DNA of 64,000 nucleotides from Anarhynchus alexandrinus (lineage: Eukaryota > Chordata > Aves > Charadriiformes > Charadriidae). The stretch spans positions 1-64,000 of the forward strand of contig VUYV01000614.1 in NCBI GenBank assembly GCA_008711295.1. The letters run 5' to 3'. A program made the translations under genes and the position numbers. Positions 43,935-58,000 of the stretch are shown here, one piece after another. Position 1 is the stretch's first letter. Every line of letters begins with the position of its first letter. The notes under the pieces were generated by a model. That model made no database searches. It saw nothing but the letters and a program-made list of their open reading frames with translations, and was not told the origin of the DNA.

Positions 43935-44801
43935 CAAAAGGATGGGCAATTACTGCCCTGTTACATCAGATCTCCAACCTGTGTATGGCGTTACCGGTGA
44001 ACACGTTTCAAACATCCTGCAACTGGTTACTCATGGGCTGTAGGTGCCCTGCCGGGTTGGTAGCCCCCGCGTTTGTCTCTTGCATAAGGAGGGAAGTAAG
44101 GAATGGTCAGGTGGCTTCCCAAGGAGGTTCAGCCTTGGCCTCCTCCCTAATTCTTCGGAGCAGCTCTCCCCGTGACTATGTGACGTTGCCTGCAGTATGG
44201 CCATGGGTCCCTCTGCAGTGTCTTTACGTCTACCTCAAGCCCCCATGGCCCTTTGGGGAACTGCTTATCAGTTTCTCTTCTCTTCGCTTTAGAAATGAAA
44301 GCCTGCACTCCCTCGTGCTGCCAGTCAAGTTTGCTGTAGCTGCTTACCAGTCTTTTAAAGACAAGGGGTATTCCGAAAAGCTGTTAGCTGTGGGCTCCAG
44401 GGTTGAGGAATTGGGCACAGAGAGTTCAAAGCCTGCTGAGATGTCTCTTGTGACTGTCCAGACACTGATTACCAGAAAGCTGCACTCTTCACCCATGAAA
44501 GATCAGTGGGTAATTGGTGTGCCACTATATCCGACAGGTTGCACTGAACAAATAAAGGCAGAGGGTGTGACCTAGAGCACAGGGTGACAGCTGCTCTGGT
44601 GTCATCTCCCGACACTTCCTGCTCTGCCAGTAATACGTCTTGACTGTCCGTGTCTTGCCCTCTGCCGTGCTGCCCCATGTGACTGTGCTGAGACTCAGTA
44701 CTCATTCCTCAGTCTTCCTTCAACATTTTTATTTCACTGTGCTTTCCTGGTGGTTTTCAACCACTGTGTCTCAAAACACATTGTAACTTTGCTGCAATAA
44801 A
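43935..44801 (+). other. Terminal-exon-like open frame of unknown function (plus strand)
   Basis: Seen: a run of ten T followed by CCTCATCTGTTCGAATAG at 43907-43934 makes a good splice acceptor. After it one frame stays open to a stop at 44573-44575 (about 213 codons; with upstream in-frame ATG at 43901 the open frame is 224 codons), the longest non-CR1 frame in the window. AATAAA occurs at 44551-44556 and 44796-44801, the latter followed by a GT-rich stretch (GTGCTTGTGCTTGCT). The peptide (pieces such as RFRNESLHSLVLPVKFAVAA and ELGTESSKPAEMSLVTVQTL) matches no family I know and has no obvious domain. Local GC is raised, which lengthens chance frames, so it may be noncoding. Confidence 0.22.
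44796..44801 (+). terminator. Possible polyadenylation signal, plus strand
   Basis: GCAATAAAGACTGC is followed about 25 bases later by a GT-rich segment, the usual layout of a vertebrate poly(A) site. It faces the minus-strand signal about 95 bp away. Confidence 0.3.
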
Positions 44802-44896
44802 GACTGCGTGCAGCCCCTGAGAAGTGCTTGTGCTTGCTGCCCCACAATAACCCAGTAAAAATAGAGAGTCTCTGTTTCCTTTGTAAAATGCACAGA

Positions 44897-44902
44897 TTTA
44901 TT
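44897..44902 (-). terminator. Possible polyadenylation signal, minus strand
   Basis: AATAAA on the minus strand (GTGAAATAAATC), 21 bases after the stop of the minus-strand open frame. Isolated AATAAA hexamers are common in AT-rich introns, so this only supports the frame by position. Confidence 0.3.
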
Positions 44903-45234
44903 TCACAAACAAGGACAAAATGATTACCTAGTACTGTGCAAAAGAAGAAGAGGGTCTGTCACAGGTGTGCAGGAGACAGCTGGAGGGGAAGGATGCTGGT
45001 CGGAGGCTGGCTGGAGCAGCAGGCAGTATTCTCTGACAGCCTGCTCGCTTCCCAGAGCAGAAGGAAGAGCCCCAGGCAGATTTTGACTCTCTAATTCATA
45101 ATCTACTTCCTGGGCTTCTTCAGTGGTAGCACAGGAATACCCCGTCTGGATGATCTCGCTGCGTGAGACAGTGCGAGCAGCAGGGAATTCTGTTGCTGGC
45201 TGTGTGGTCTGCACGTGTGGGTACGTGTACCCGT
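44897..45234 (-). other. Terminal-exon-like open frame of unknown function (minus strand)
   Basis: Seen: on the minus strand CTCTTGCTTCCACATCAG makes a plausible acceptor before 45234. The frame then stays open for about 103 codons to TAA at 44924-44926, followed 21 bases later by AATAAA (44897-44902 complement) and a T/G-rich stretch. Peptide pieces: GYTYPHVQTTQPATEFPAAR, SRSEIIQTGYSCATTEEAQE, VDYELESQNLPGALPSALG. It is acidic and Ser/Thr/Pro-rich, like a disordered tail. It begins in the same phase as the CNTNAP exon, so it could in principle be spliced to the preceding exon as an alternative end. I recognise no family; chance is possible. Confidence 0.28.
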
Positions 45235-47836
45235 CTGATGTGGAAGCAAGAGTCACTCCGATAAATTATACCTGACATAGCATTTCCTCAGATAATATGA
45301 ACTGGAAGACCAAAGCTCAAGAGGTCTGTGCGGACCAGAAGATGCATGCAAAGATAAAATACAGCCTTGTGGCTGTATGGGAGTAGGTTTTTTCTTTAAG
45401 CTTGAATTCTTAATACCAACCACAAATGGAATAAAAATCAACTCTTACATTTTTATCACAACAACGGTCTACATTACTTTTCTGCACCACATTCATTAAA
45501 AAAGAATTTTGCTATAAATAAGCAAAAATAGTTTGTTAGACACGGTCAATAGTATTTTCTCATGCATGCTTTCTAACACACCTAGCATATTCATCACCTT
45601 CAATGTTGTGTTACTAGACACTGGTTGCCTATGAACAGGGAGACCAAGAAAAAAATTCTCAAACCCACAAGCCTGAATATAGGTTCCTAATTCCTATTCT
45701 TGAGTATTTATGGAAGTAGCCATTTTGATCAAAATTAACTAAGTGGTGGAATATACTTCTGAAATGCGGGTTTAGTAGTCTGGTTTTCCTGGATTTCAAG
45801 TCCAGTAAACTTGGTGGTTTTTTTTTTAAACTTGCTGAATTCAGATGAGAATTATATTCACAAGTACAAAAAAGGAAAATATTTGCACCTCAGAGAGAGA
45901 TGTCTGAAAACTTCTTAAAGATCCACAAACCAGCAACACATACAAAGTTTTCCACAGTATTTACAATCTGGCAACTTTGGGGTGACCTGATGCACGTTCT
46001 TTGAATGTGCTGGGTTGATAAATCCTCAAGTGCCAGTTCAACTGAGAACCTTGGCCACAGAATTTATCTTTCTTTTAGAAGAACTTATCATTCCTTCTGA
46101 AAATTGTACCTTTCCAAAGGTGCACTGTGGCTTGCAATGGCAGGAGGAGTTTGGTTTTATTACCAGCTTTTATCATACACAATTGTTTCAGTGTATGGAA
46201 GGGCATTTCTTTTCTTCTGCAGAAAACTTTTTGTATTTCAATAGCAATGAGATTAGCAGTTTCCCAACAGAAACACAGTTCTGCTAATTCAAACCAAATA
46301 CCCATAGTGACCAAAAGAGGGAAAGACAGCACTTCAGATTAGTACACGAAAGACATTATTAATACCTACAACCTGTAGTCTGCATTTCCTGACCATCCCT
46401 AATGCGAGAAGAGCAGCCCCTTTGTGCATTGGTTATTAGGAGCAAAATGGGCACACATTTGCTGTCTTATAAGTATCATAAAAAGCATCTGTACCATTCA
46501 AATAATGCTTAAATTAGGGAATTAGTAAGCCAACCCATTTCATTATAATGAAAGGGCAGAAGAAAAAATCTGGATAGACGTTTTGAATGCTTTCAGGGTG
46601 AAAGGAAGCCACAGTCTGCAGAAATAAATATTCATGTGAATTTACAAGCATAAGACAAAAATATCCCTCTACATTGTAAATTGCACAAGAGATTCTATGC
46701 TGTCTGCATCTTCCCTATAGGCTTATAGTAAATGTTTCTCATTCATATTTTATTCTTTATCTCCAACAAAACATTGTGATGTTGTCCACTGGAGGCTGAT
46801 GATATTTGAATATATGGAGACAAAACTGGGACAAAAAAAGAGCTTGTAGAGAAAAATACTGCTTTGTAATATGCGTATCACCATGGTAGAAACATATGGC
46901 ACTATGTCATACTCAAAATTGTTTGGGTAAAGTAAGCATTTTACTCGATGGCTACCCTAATTTTGCTGTTATTTCTTTATTCAGGACTGTCAGAGTGAAA
47001 TGTAAGTTACAGAAATCCCTATACCTTATTTGAGAATACCTGTTACATTCCCAATCTCTAATTTTTTAAGAAAGAAATCTCCCCCATTATTATTTTAGCT
47101 CTTATCCAAACATTTTCAGTCTTTGGATTAAACCAGCAGCAATCTAGGTGGCACAGAAGGCAGAATTCTCTCTCAGACGAGAAAAGTATTTAGAGAGATT
47201 GAGGCACTAAATTCCTATGTAAGCACTTCAGATCTTTTTCATTTCAGTGAAATACTCCAAATCAGAGCTCTGCCCACTGCTCGAGCTAGATAACAGTCCA
47301 GGAATTGCTACTAATTTGGATGGGTAAGTTCTTAAACAGGAATAAATTGCCCAAACACCTCCTCAGATGTGAGTCGTGGAGCGGGACACAGGCCTGGTTT
47401 AGAAACTTGGTGCATTCCCAGGAAAGCATGCAGGTCCTTGGTGAAGGCAAGGTACCAATATGGGAGCTTTATGCCTGCTCTCAAGTCACATTCATTCCCT
47501 CCCAGAAGCAAGTTTCCAGCTGCAGGCAGTATTATCTGTTCCTCAAAAGCTCTCCTGGCCTGTCTGGCTCACCATCTCCATATCATGTCCTCACTTGATT
47601 CATTTCCTATCATTTACACATTGCTTTCAAGCTCTTATTTCCAGTACCTGATCTTTGTTTTTAAAAACAAGAAACCTCTTGTTCACAGACCATATGCCGC
47701 CTGTGATCATTAGCCAGTTCCGGGAGTGTGGCCAGGAAAGCGATAGTGGGACAAGGAGTGATGGAGTCCCAGGAAACGTCCCTTTCTCCTGCCCCAGGAT
47801 ATGCACTGGCAAAAGGGGGGCATCAACATCTGAGCT

Positions 47837-47878
47837 GGAGGGAGGGAGCAAGGGAAGGAGGGAGGGAGAGAGAGAGGA
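47837..47878 (+). repeat. GGGA/GA-rich purine tract
   Basis: GGAGGGAGGGAGC followed by AAGGGAAGGAGGGAGGGAGA and GAGAGA. Low complexity, short. Confidence 0.8.
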
Positions 47879-49000
47879 TGAACAGCATACATGAGGACTT
47901 AGAAGCTGGTAAGAGAGGAATTTGTTTTATATCAGATTTTTCGGGAACTGACCATCATCTTAATAGCAGGTTTAACATGCTGGATGGAGTCATTTCCAGC
48001 TCACATTGCTGATTTTCCCTGACCACCTATTTTCCTATTCTTATTTTCCAGACTAAATTGAATCCTAAGCCTATTTTCATTTCTTCATTTCCTTCTACTC
48101 TCAATATTATGCTCCTTGCAGTTTATCTGCCTAACCTCTTCACAAAGTCAGGGAGCACAGTCTCCAATTTTCCCAAGGACTGTCCCTAGCCAGTCAGTTA
48201 TCAAAAACGAGCACAACAAACATGAACATTTACAAGATTCATACACTTACAATAAGGGTAAAAATGAATAATAGGGGGAAAGTAATTTGAGTGAGAGATA
48301 GTTAAAAGGAAGGCAGTTAAAGACATTTAATTACTTCTTTATTGTCTGAATTAACATGGTGGCAATGGTTTCAGCCTATTTTTCTTGAGCTGAGAGACAA
48401 GTTTGTTATGTTCTGTGTCTACATGAATATCTTCAGCATGCAAATAGAATGCCTTGCAACTGCAAAAGGCAATTACTCTTATAACATATGCATAATGAAA
48501 TCTGACTGCATTATCTTTTTGTCCTTAATAAGACCAGTTTACATTTTTGCAATTTGTGATGCATTTTTTTCCTTTAAGATATCTATTTGCATGGTGCTAT
48601 TTTTTAAGGAGAGAGGAAAAAAAGAGTAGCAATACAGGTCAAGCAGCCAAAAAAATACATTCAGGATGGAATTATGGCATTGCTAATTAAGCTAAAGACA
48701 AAAACGAAGAAAGCATTTATATGAGGACATGCCTTCCTCTCTAAATCATAGAGAAGACAGCTCAAGAAGTGGTCAGCTTCTGACACTTCAGGCCAGTGCC
48801 AGATGTCTCTGGAGAATGGAGCTGGACACACTGAAACAACACCAAGCACTTATGCCTATTGTCTAACCAGAAACATGGTCTGAGCCTGACAGCCTCGCCG
48901 TGCTGTGGTGATGCCCTGGGAGATTAGAGAGTATCACTGCAGTTCACAATAAAGTCAATGGCTTGTAGAAATATGCACTAAAACTTATAAGTGCACAATC

Positions 49001-49021
49001 ATATCTATCTATCTGTCTGTC
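49001..49021 (+). repeat. Short (ATCT)n/(GTCT)n microsatellite
   Basis: ATCTATCTATCTGTCTGTCT: three ATCT then two GTCT units. Confidence 0.85.
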
Positions 49022-52000
49022 TTAGCCTTCAATGACTTGCCTATTCCTTTGTGACATACTGTAATTTTACTGAGATTCTTTTAGTGAATATTGTATACAA
49101 GTATGATTGTTATATTTAACCTGGTCCAGCAGCTCCTGTGTGCTGTAGTCCAATAGTGCGAGTGCGGACTACACAAGTTTTTCAGTGAGTGTAATGGGAA
49201 TGCTGAACATTCAGACAGGGCTGATGATTCAGTTCAACATGAATAATTCCTAGGCACCTCTGAACAGACGTGAAGACATTAGTTGAAATAATGCATTTCT
49301 GTTTGATCATAAAGAATTACAGGTATTCAGCTAATCCATTTAATTTAGGTAATTAGCAAACTGCCTTTATATGCTTAGTTTTAAATAGATGGATAGGTGA
49401 TGGTTTAGCAAAAACTTCAATCCCAACAGCTAATGCTCATTGTTCCACTGAGTCACATTGAGCTCTGTTTCAGTATGTCAGAATGATGGAACATGCAGCC
49501 CATCAAGCTGCCAAAAACATGAAGTGTGGAATATAAATAGATGTTTTTAGTATCACAGGTGCTGCTGAATTGTCTGGAGACATATTATTCAAATTCACAG
49601 ATAATACTCCATCCATACTATCCAGAGATCATGTTCTCAATTGTTTTTGGAAAGCAGTGTCCTGGAAAACATTAAGACGACTGGTTTCTCATGGGAGAAG
49701 GAAAAGTTGTGCAATCTGAGACTAGTCTCTTTCAAGCCTGCTTATGTAACTCACCTGTAACCAAAAAGAAGAGCTTCATGCTATTAGATTACATTTGGTA
49801 CGTTTCAGGCATTTACTTCTCCTAGTGTTGAGACCTCTCAGGCAGAAGAGATTATCTACTCTGGGTCATATACATGTTTACAGCATTGTGGTGCCTGACC
49901 TCTTTGTTCAAGTGTGATACAAAACCATGGGCTGGGATACTACAAGTCAAAGAATAAATTGTGAATATAGCAATAAAAAATATTGCTACAAAGAAATTAT
50001 TTTACTCTAAATTGCTTTAGTTTTCAGGTCCTAAAGTATCTCCTACAAGCCATGCTGACCATATGAAAAGGTTTAAAGTAGCCACAGTCATTCATGGAAG
50101 AATTATCTTCAGGCTGAAGCAGTCCATGGTCTTTGCAAACAGACCTGGAATGCTTTGAAAAGCCTCCATAAGGTGCCAGGATTGCTGGTTTTTTTTCCCT
50201 CTTCCAGGTTCTTCTCTAATTGAGAAACCAGGCAATACACTGCTCAGTTCCTCAAAACCCAGATTTAAGTCTTCACTGCGCTTCCTGAGAATCACAGCGT
50301 GGAGCTTTAATAGAGATCTTAAGTCTAATGACTCCCATTTAAGTTGATTAAATATTGCCATCCTAATGCCACACTGTATGTAGGAGGTAACTGATGCAGC
50401 AAATCAGAATTATTTTCTTTTACATCTAAGTCTAAGTCCATGACAAAGTTGGGACCAGGGTTCCCCAGGACCTTACCATCAATCTTCTTGGCAATACCTC
50501 CTTTCCACCCAGCATAGCAAATAAACATTAGCCAGTTAAAAAGGAATCTTATTTTATGAAATGTGATAAATCTTGCCATAGCCTCATTATGAAAGCAAAA
50601 ATCACAAGTTAAATCCATGCTGACATATTAGTCCTCAGTTCTGAAATTTCAGCTTTCATCCTAGCAACTCTTTCATGGAAATGTAAGTAAACTAAAGAAA
50701 GTGACTGACATCCTCAAGAATATTATCAACAGAGACTGTGCAAGAAGTGGAGGGATCAGACATGGATTAAATGAAAAAAGCAAGAACCTGGTTATTACTT
50801 TTCTTTTCAAACTGTATCAGAACATACAGCCTTTTCATTACATTGTAATTATTGCAATGATATAGTTTTTTAAAAAGTGCTGTAGTAGCATCCGAAATCA
50901 GAGAGTAGAACTGCCGGTAATGAGAGCCTGTCTATTACTCGGAATGAAATCAAAGAGTAAATAAGTGATGGATGGTGGAAAACAGATTGCATTTTTAAAG
51001 CTGATGTTGTAGTAATAAGTGCTATTAGTAACAGAGACAAGCATCTTCTAAATAACGACCTTAGCTAAAAGTCCAGGTAGCACAAGCAGGTGATTACAAC
51101 TACATGTAAGCTGACTACAGCTTGGATTTTCCAAGGCAAACCTGACTGGAGGACTGGGACATAGTTACGAGAGGACACAATTCAAGCTGTGACAGTTCAC
51201 CATGTTCACATATTTCATCCATATTTTGTTTGTGCCTTTGGGTCCTAACACTTCTGTATCATTCTTTCAGTGCATGTGGCAGCAATCCCTGTTGAAATCT
51301 TTGAGTGCTACTGCAATATCAACAACTGCTGCTACTAAATAACTTTAAATCATGTTTATATTGCAACTCTGACACGTGCCTGGGTGTCTAAGTAACCTTA
51401 CACCAGTAATTTTCAGAGTCTAATATTGCATAAACTTTTGCAATAACACTATCTCGCTGCTACACAGTCCGAAAGCTCCCAAATGCTGTATTAATAAATA
51501 TAGGCTTTTCTTTTTAAAGATAGATCCTTCCAAATGAAATGTTGGCTCAGTGTTTCAGCTCTTTGAACCCTTTATTCCTGAGGGTCTGACTTTAACCTTC
51601 CTCTCACAAATTGTAAAGGTAACTTGAGTGACATTGCTGAAATACACAGCTCCTCTGTGATTCCTCCGGATTAGGTATGATTCAGGTAGCTGCAGTTTGG
51701 CCTTTAGTAACCTACAACGGTTTTCACCCCAAGTGAAAACATATTTTACAATTCCTCTGGGATCACGAACGCTATGTACGCTGCAGGTATTCTCACTTAA
51801 ATGACAATAAAGACTCTAGATTACATGATCATACAAGGGTTCAAGACCTTCAGTTCCCCAGGACATTTGGTTAAAAGGACATGTGAGGAGAGAAAATAGT
51901 GTGGAAACCCTAGATGTTTTTTTGGCATCTAGATGCCATCTGTCTTTCCATTTCTCAAAATCGTTTCATACATTATATCTAAAAGATTCTTTAAGGATTT

Positions 52001-55000
52001 AATTTACCCTGTGACTGTACATACCTGTTCATTTGTTTTTCCACAATTTTCTTTGGATTGTGCTTCCATTCTCAACCCTGACTTTCAAAATTAGGAGTTT
52101 TATTTTGTTTAGTGAAAAAAAATATCCTCTTCTTCCTTTCCTTACCACTCCTATACACACGGCCCAGGGAAACACAAGTAACTTATTTCTCTCTGGCTCA
52201 AACTCCATAACCAGCTGCGAAGCCTATGGCTGGTTAAATACTTATCAAACTTTGATCTGTGTGTTCCTATTTCTGTTCATTAAGTTGCTCAGGTATAATT
52301 AAGGGCCTGTCCATAATTACAGAGTGGCTCTCTGTCCCTGCAGAATGGGGTGCACAGATGGACACTATAATGGAAATTAGTTAGCAGCCTGTCCATGATC
52401 GATGAGTGGGTAAAGAGCCCAGCCGTTACCCTCGCTGAAGTATAGGTGCTCTCGGACCAAGCCGGCAGAAAAGAGAGCAGGCAGCATTTCAATGCTCACA
52501 TTAGCAGGTGGTCCTGAGCAAGAACATTTCCTGAGTGTAAGACGACACACCTATACAATCAGTTTTCAGACCAGAATTGTTTCTAGGTAGAAAATATCTC
52601 TCTCTCAGAGAAAGATACAGCAAGAAGCACTTAAGTGCTGCTTTCGGCTCTTCTTTTTGCCTCAGTAACATAGACAAATTCCAGACAAATGAGCCTTCTT
52701 AAATGCAGAGACAGCAGTCCTGTATTTACTTGACTCACATTACTAAAGATAATTTGAACACAGGGTCTGGCCACATTCATGGTTCACGATCAGACTCAGC
52801 GCACAGTGCCCAAACTCCTATTAATTCTCGGAGAAAGCCGTCAGACTCCATTTTGATCGCATGCCTAATGAGAAAGGTTTGTCATGCCCTCTGAAAAATA
52901 CTGGGCAAGGCCTACAGGTTTCTCAAATCTCATTTTCATTCCCTTCCTTTCTGACTCTCTGCTGCAAGGAGCTCAGTGCCACTGCTTAGAAACAGATGAA
53001 GGGGAGAGGAGGCAATGCAAGTGTGAGCTGGCTCGAATCACCGCCTGCTTCGCCGCAGCCAGGAGATCAGCATGCAGGAACCACGCTTCAGCCCGGGAAG
53101 CTCAGACTAAGGCACAGTGCCAAGGGACGCCGGGACAGCTGTATTAATGAACCTGTACTCGAAACATCACACAGGGATCCATTTTCTTTAAACAGAGAAA
53201 GAAACAGAATGGATGAAAATGAGTCATAAAAAGATGAGGTTAGGAGAAAAATAATTTATATCAGCCTCCTGAGATCAAGTATGAGGAAAGGAATGTACAT
53301 GCTTAACAAATAAGTCTATTTAAAGGCTTTTTTTTTTTTCTCTGTCAATATCTTGCCCTTCAATGGGTATAAGATGGTAATATTGAGTCTTATCAGTACG
53401 GGCTGGAACTCTGTATTGTCTAAAGTGATGTGCATGTAGTCCTGCTGCACAATAACTAGGGAAGAGAGCTTCTGAAAAACGTGACCAAAATTTCTACCTT
53501 GTTCAAAAGAGACTGTGACTAATTCACAGAGCCAGTTTTAGTCTCCTCATGCAGAAACTTTTACTGTTCCCAGCTCTTAGGACCTTATCATTAGTCTTTT
53601 GACTGCATAAAAGAGTCAGCTCCTGGAAGTACAGGAATATTTAGAAATTTTAGATTCCCTCAACCCCCCCCTCACCCCCAAAAAGCTAAAAAAAAGAAAA
53701 AAGAAGAAAAAGAAAATGGTCCTATCTTTAATGATTGCATTGGAAAATTTTTTGAAAACATGAGATGCATACTCTGAAACTAGAAGGCAGTGAAAGGAAC
53801 CTACCTTTAAAAAATCTCAATCCCATGACATATTATAAATACCTGTACTTACAATATTGCAATACACTAATCTGAATGCCAGAATAAAAATGTTTATGCT
53901 ACGGGTACGTAGAAACAAATGTAGAGAGCGCATTTTCATTCAGCAGTTGTAAGTACTGTATTGCTATGCAACATCAGATCTTTGCCCTGTGGGAACTTTT
54001 TGAAGTTTTTCCTAAAGGTGATGGCTATCCCAAATGGAATTTAATTCTTCCTACATATTGAAACTGTAGTAAGTTACATTTGTACTTGCTGTTGTGAAAC
54101 TGTTACCAGTAAATATTGCATACAAAAAAATCCCAAACCTATAGCTAATATGCTGCTTAATGCCATGAAGACTAATTAGAATGTCATTATTACAGCTACT
54201 GCTCCATCTACTTAGGATAAACTAATAACTGGCATTAAATATACATTGTCACAAATTTGGAAATAGCCTACATGATTGCTTTGTTCAGAGTCCACCATTA
54301 CCATCCAAAAACAATTGAAAAAGAAAATTCAAAAAGGCTGTAGAATTCACTAAATTAACATTTCCTATCTACTACCCCAAAAAACGTTTAAATCCCTTTG
54401 TGCTGCCCAAATCCTTTCAAAAGAATATATGATAAAATGATAAAACTTTTAAATGAAATGCAATGCAACAACTGATGAACTCTGGCTAGCCATTGCTTTA
54501 GCAGGCTAATCTTATAAAAACAAATTTCCTAGAGTGCTCAGTTATTGTTTACTTACTCTCTATTTATAATCACATAGCAAAATGAAAGGCAGAAATAATT
54601 TTTGCATTATTTGAGCAAAGAACAAGTAAATTTGTTCTGATTCTGAGATGTGCCCTGTGATGAGCAGGACAGGTATGGTGAGCAGGTCTGAATACCCTCT
54701 CATGTCTCCAGAACGCTGGACTGGTAGCTGGGTTCATGCACACAGCATCATAAATTAAAGCAGCTCCAGGGACTGCTGCTCACATCTCCCTGTGAAGCTT
54801 TTCCAAAGCTCCAGTTAAATCTCCTTCAATTCCGCTCCTGCCAGGCTCATTTGCAGGCTTCAGAGAGAGCGGCAGGGAAGTAATACAGATCTCCTGTGAT
54901 CTTCATTCTAATACTTCTGTCCTATGGCCTTACCCTCCAAGCATGGCCCAAAACTAAGATCCTATTACAAGAAGAAAATGTGAGTTCCCTATATGAAGAA

Positions 55001-58000
55001 AAGTTAACAAAATAATAGTTCTGAGCAGAAGGCTAGGATTTACCCGAGCTGGTCCCGAAATGCAGAGCTTGTCCAGTTCTATATTGCCCAAATATCTGCT
55101 TAACATTTTAGACTAGTATATATCAAAACTCCATTTCTCTTGCATTCCACTTTACATAAACACTATATGAAATGTAGAATGTTTTGGGATTATATACATA
55201 ATTTTGCTATTTCCCCTCTTGCCCTACTTTAGCTGCATAATGTTCACAGGCACTTACTACTTGTAAGTGCTGCAGGGTATGTGACTTACAAGTTGCATTA
55301 GAATATGATTTGGACTTGCTCCATTTGATTAATGTTTGAGTAAAAATTCAAAGTGCTTCCCCCTCTGCTTCCCTCTAAAAATGTCTTTATAAAATGGCAG
55401 TATGGAGTCTATTTTCCTGAAAATGTCCATATCAAATGTGTTCAGCTGAAGTACATAAGAGTAAAAGAAAAGCATGGGTTCCTTTCCTAAACAGTCAGCT
55501 GAAATCCAAACTTGAGAAATATGTCTCTTTTCTTCTTTGTGTCAAAGGAGTAAGGAAGAATGCAGAAATTCAGCCCATACTTAACACCAGCGTATTTCTA
55601 CTGTTTTCCATTTATGCTTCCACTGTCACTCTCATAGAAAAAGATCAACAAGCTTTTAATTGATTTAGTTGACATTTTACTTCACTTGTTTGCAGTTGTA
55701 TCCATTCTTAGTGCTTTGCCAGGACACAAATGCTTTGGTTCCTATGGAGCAAGCATTGCTCATGCTAGTGCGATTTAGAAATGAAAACTGCTACTGCCAG
55801 CAATGGAAAGAAATGAAAGAAGATGAAGATGGGGCATCCCTAAAATGCAAAAAATCTGCAATGAACATGGTGCAAAAAGGAAAAATGTATTAGATGTGCT
55901 GTATAGTTCTATGAAGCTTCTTGTGTTCAGGAGCAAACAAAACTGACATCCAGGGCAAACCTTTTAAGCCCTCCTCCTGGAAGAGATAATCCTAAAATGG
56001 TCAGAAAATGATAAATTTTCATGGCAGTCAGAGAAGGAAGGCATGTCAGTAATGCAGTTTTAGCCTGAAACACATCCACATTTCTATCCAAGAATATTTT
56101 AGAGGCAGAGTTGATAGGAACAGCTCTGAATATGTGAATGTGTGGATCAATCAGTGGATCACAACTCTGCACAATTTATGTTGGTGAGGGTATTGTAGAT
56201 AGCAGTGGACTACCCATTAGGTTGCTACACTAGAGAGGCAAAAAAACTGTCTTCTCTTGTTACCCTTCTCAATCCAAACTAATCCCTTCAAGTTTTCTAG
56301 AGAGCAAAAAATTTGCTTATAAAATTATATCTACCGGATTCTGAATATGCTGAATGACCATCAGTTTGTAGGCCTATATAATGTATATTTATTCCAAATC
56401 AGTTGACTGTAAAACTTAACTCCAAATTGAATTTATGGTATTAATAGTTATGCAATTTTAAATGTCCTCTAGAATAAGCAGAAAAGCTATAGCTGTTAAA
56501 ATATATCACTCTCTAATGTCTTGCCAAAAAAGCTCTGAGTTGCATGCAGAACTAAATTATATGCTCCATCTTGTAAATCTGAGCCCTATTAAAATAACTG
56601 AGCACTTCTGCAGTGGTGTGATCTGATGCTGTGATCCTGAGAGAGTCCAGCAAATGAAAGCCAGCTCACAATTTGGGAGGGAAGGGGGGCTTTTATCAGA
56701 AACATTTGCTTCTAAAAACCACGGATTTGGTATTTATTTGGTATTTGGCATTGTGATAGACATATCAGCAGCAAACAAATGCTTTAGGACAATATTAGAA
56801 GTTATTATAAAATATAGACAATATTTGAGTTGTTGTCTTCTAAATAAGATTTCATATTAAGGGCTTAGTCCATTGCAATTATCAAGGTTTCAGAAAAAAA
56901 TTATCATCACATAGGCCTGTAATTAAGCCTAATTAATTCTGGATAAGGATGTGCCCAGCACACAGTTTTGTGCTTTGATCAACTAACATCTAAAACTCCT
57001 ACAGTATTTTTTAAAGGAAGGGTGTTAGTTCACACATCTAAGTGAAATGTTGGAAGGAGGAAGCCTGTGTTCTGCCTACTGTTCTTTCCCTCCTTTCATT
57101 TTCTAACTAACTTTTTGTGTGGCCCTCTAACAGCTGAGAGTTAAACCCCTGGCAGAGGTTTTTAAAACCAGGATTGAATTCAACAGTGACTTTCCTCCTC
57201 TCTTACTACCTGCTCTTCTCGTACATAAATTAGATTTTCTTAGGCTTTTCACAGCAAAGACTAAGAGGAAGTCTTGCTGGTGAGTATTCTCCTTCCTAGG
57301 TTTATTTGCAGGGACCACACTTTCCACGATAGCTACATTCATGTGCCTTCCGGTCTGTGACCACGTTACACCCCTTTGGCAGCTGCTGGCAATTAGCAAC
57401 AATAAAAGTATTTGATGGGAGAAGCATTTAGAAAGTTTTTAGCCCAGTAGTAGTCAGTTTCTGTAGGGAAGAAAGGAGTCAGCACCATGCCATAGCTCGG
57501 TCTTCTCTGAACTATCAGTATTCGGAGACCGCACCTTCACCCACTGACCAAATCAGAGATTAGCAATCTTAGAAAGGCTGAACAGTTACATTCTGTGTTA
57601 TCAAGTCTCATGACATTCATGGTGTATCAGGGGGTACTCAGCGACTATATTTAGTATATTTAGCTTTGAAGTCTCAGTTCTGGCCATTGTGAAATTACAA
57701 TAATTTTTCTGCCACCATAATTGCAAGGAAATTAAAGTTAAGAACTTGGAAACAAGAACTTCTAAAGATCCCCTCCAAAAATCCACCACATGGAAAGTGT
57801 CTCACATTCACTAATTTTACAAATCATGAGAATTCAACTCAGCGTTACTTTTTTTGGCATTCAGATAATTAAACCAGAGGTCTTACAGTGTTTTTTAGAC
57901 TATGTCTATGCTCTATCCTCACTTTCTGAATAGTACCTGATTATTTTTTGCATGGAAATATACTGCATGATCAGATCAGTGGTATATTTCCAAGAGCTCG

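Noticed and set aside
50092..50618. Two overlapping minus-strand frames (about 90 codons each) that look somewhat peptide-like
   Set aside because: Different frames, no splice sites of quality, no family recognised; likely chance. A translated search would settle it.
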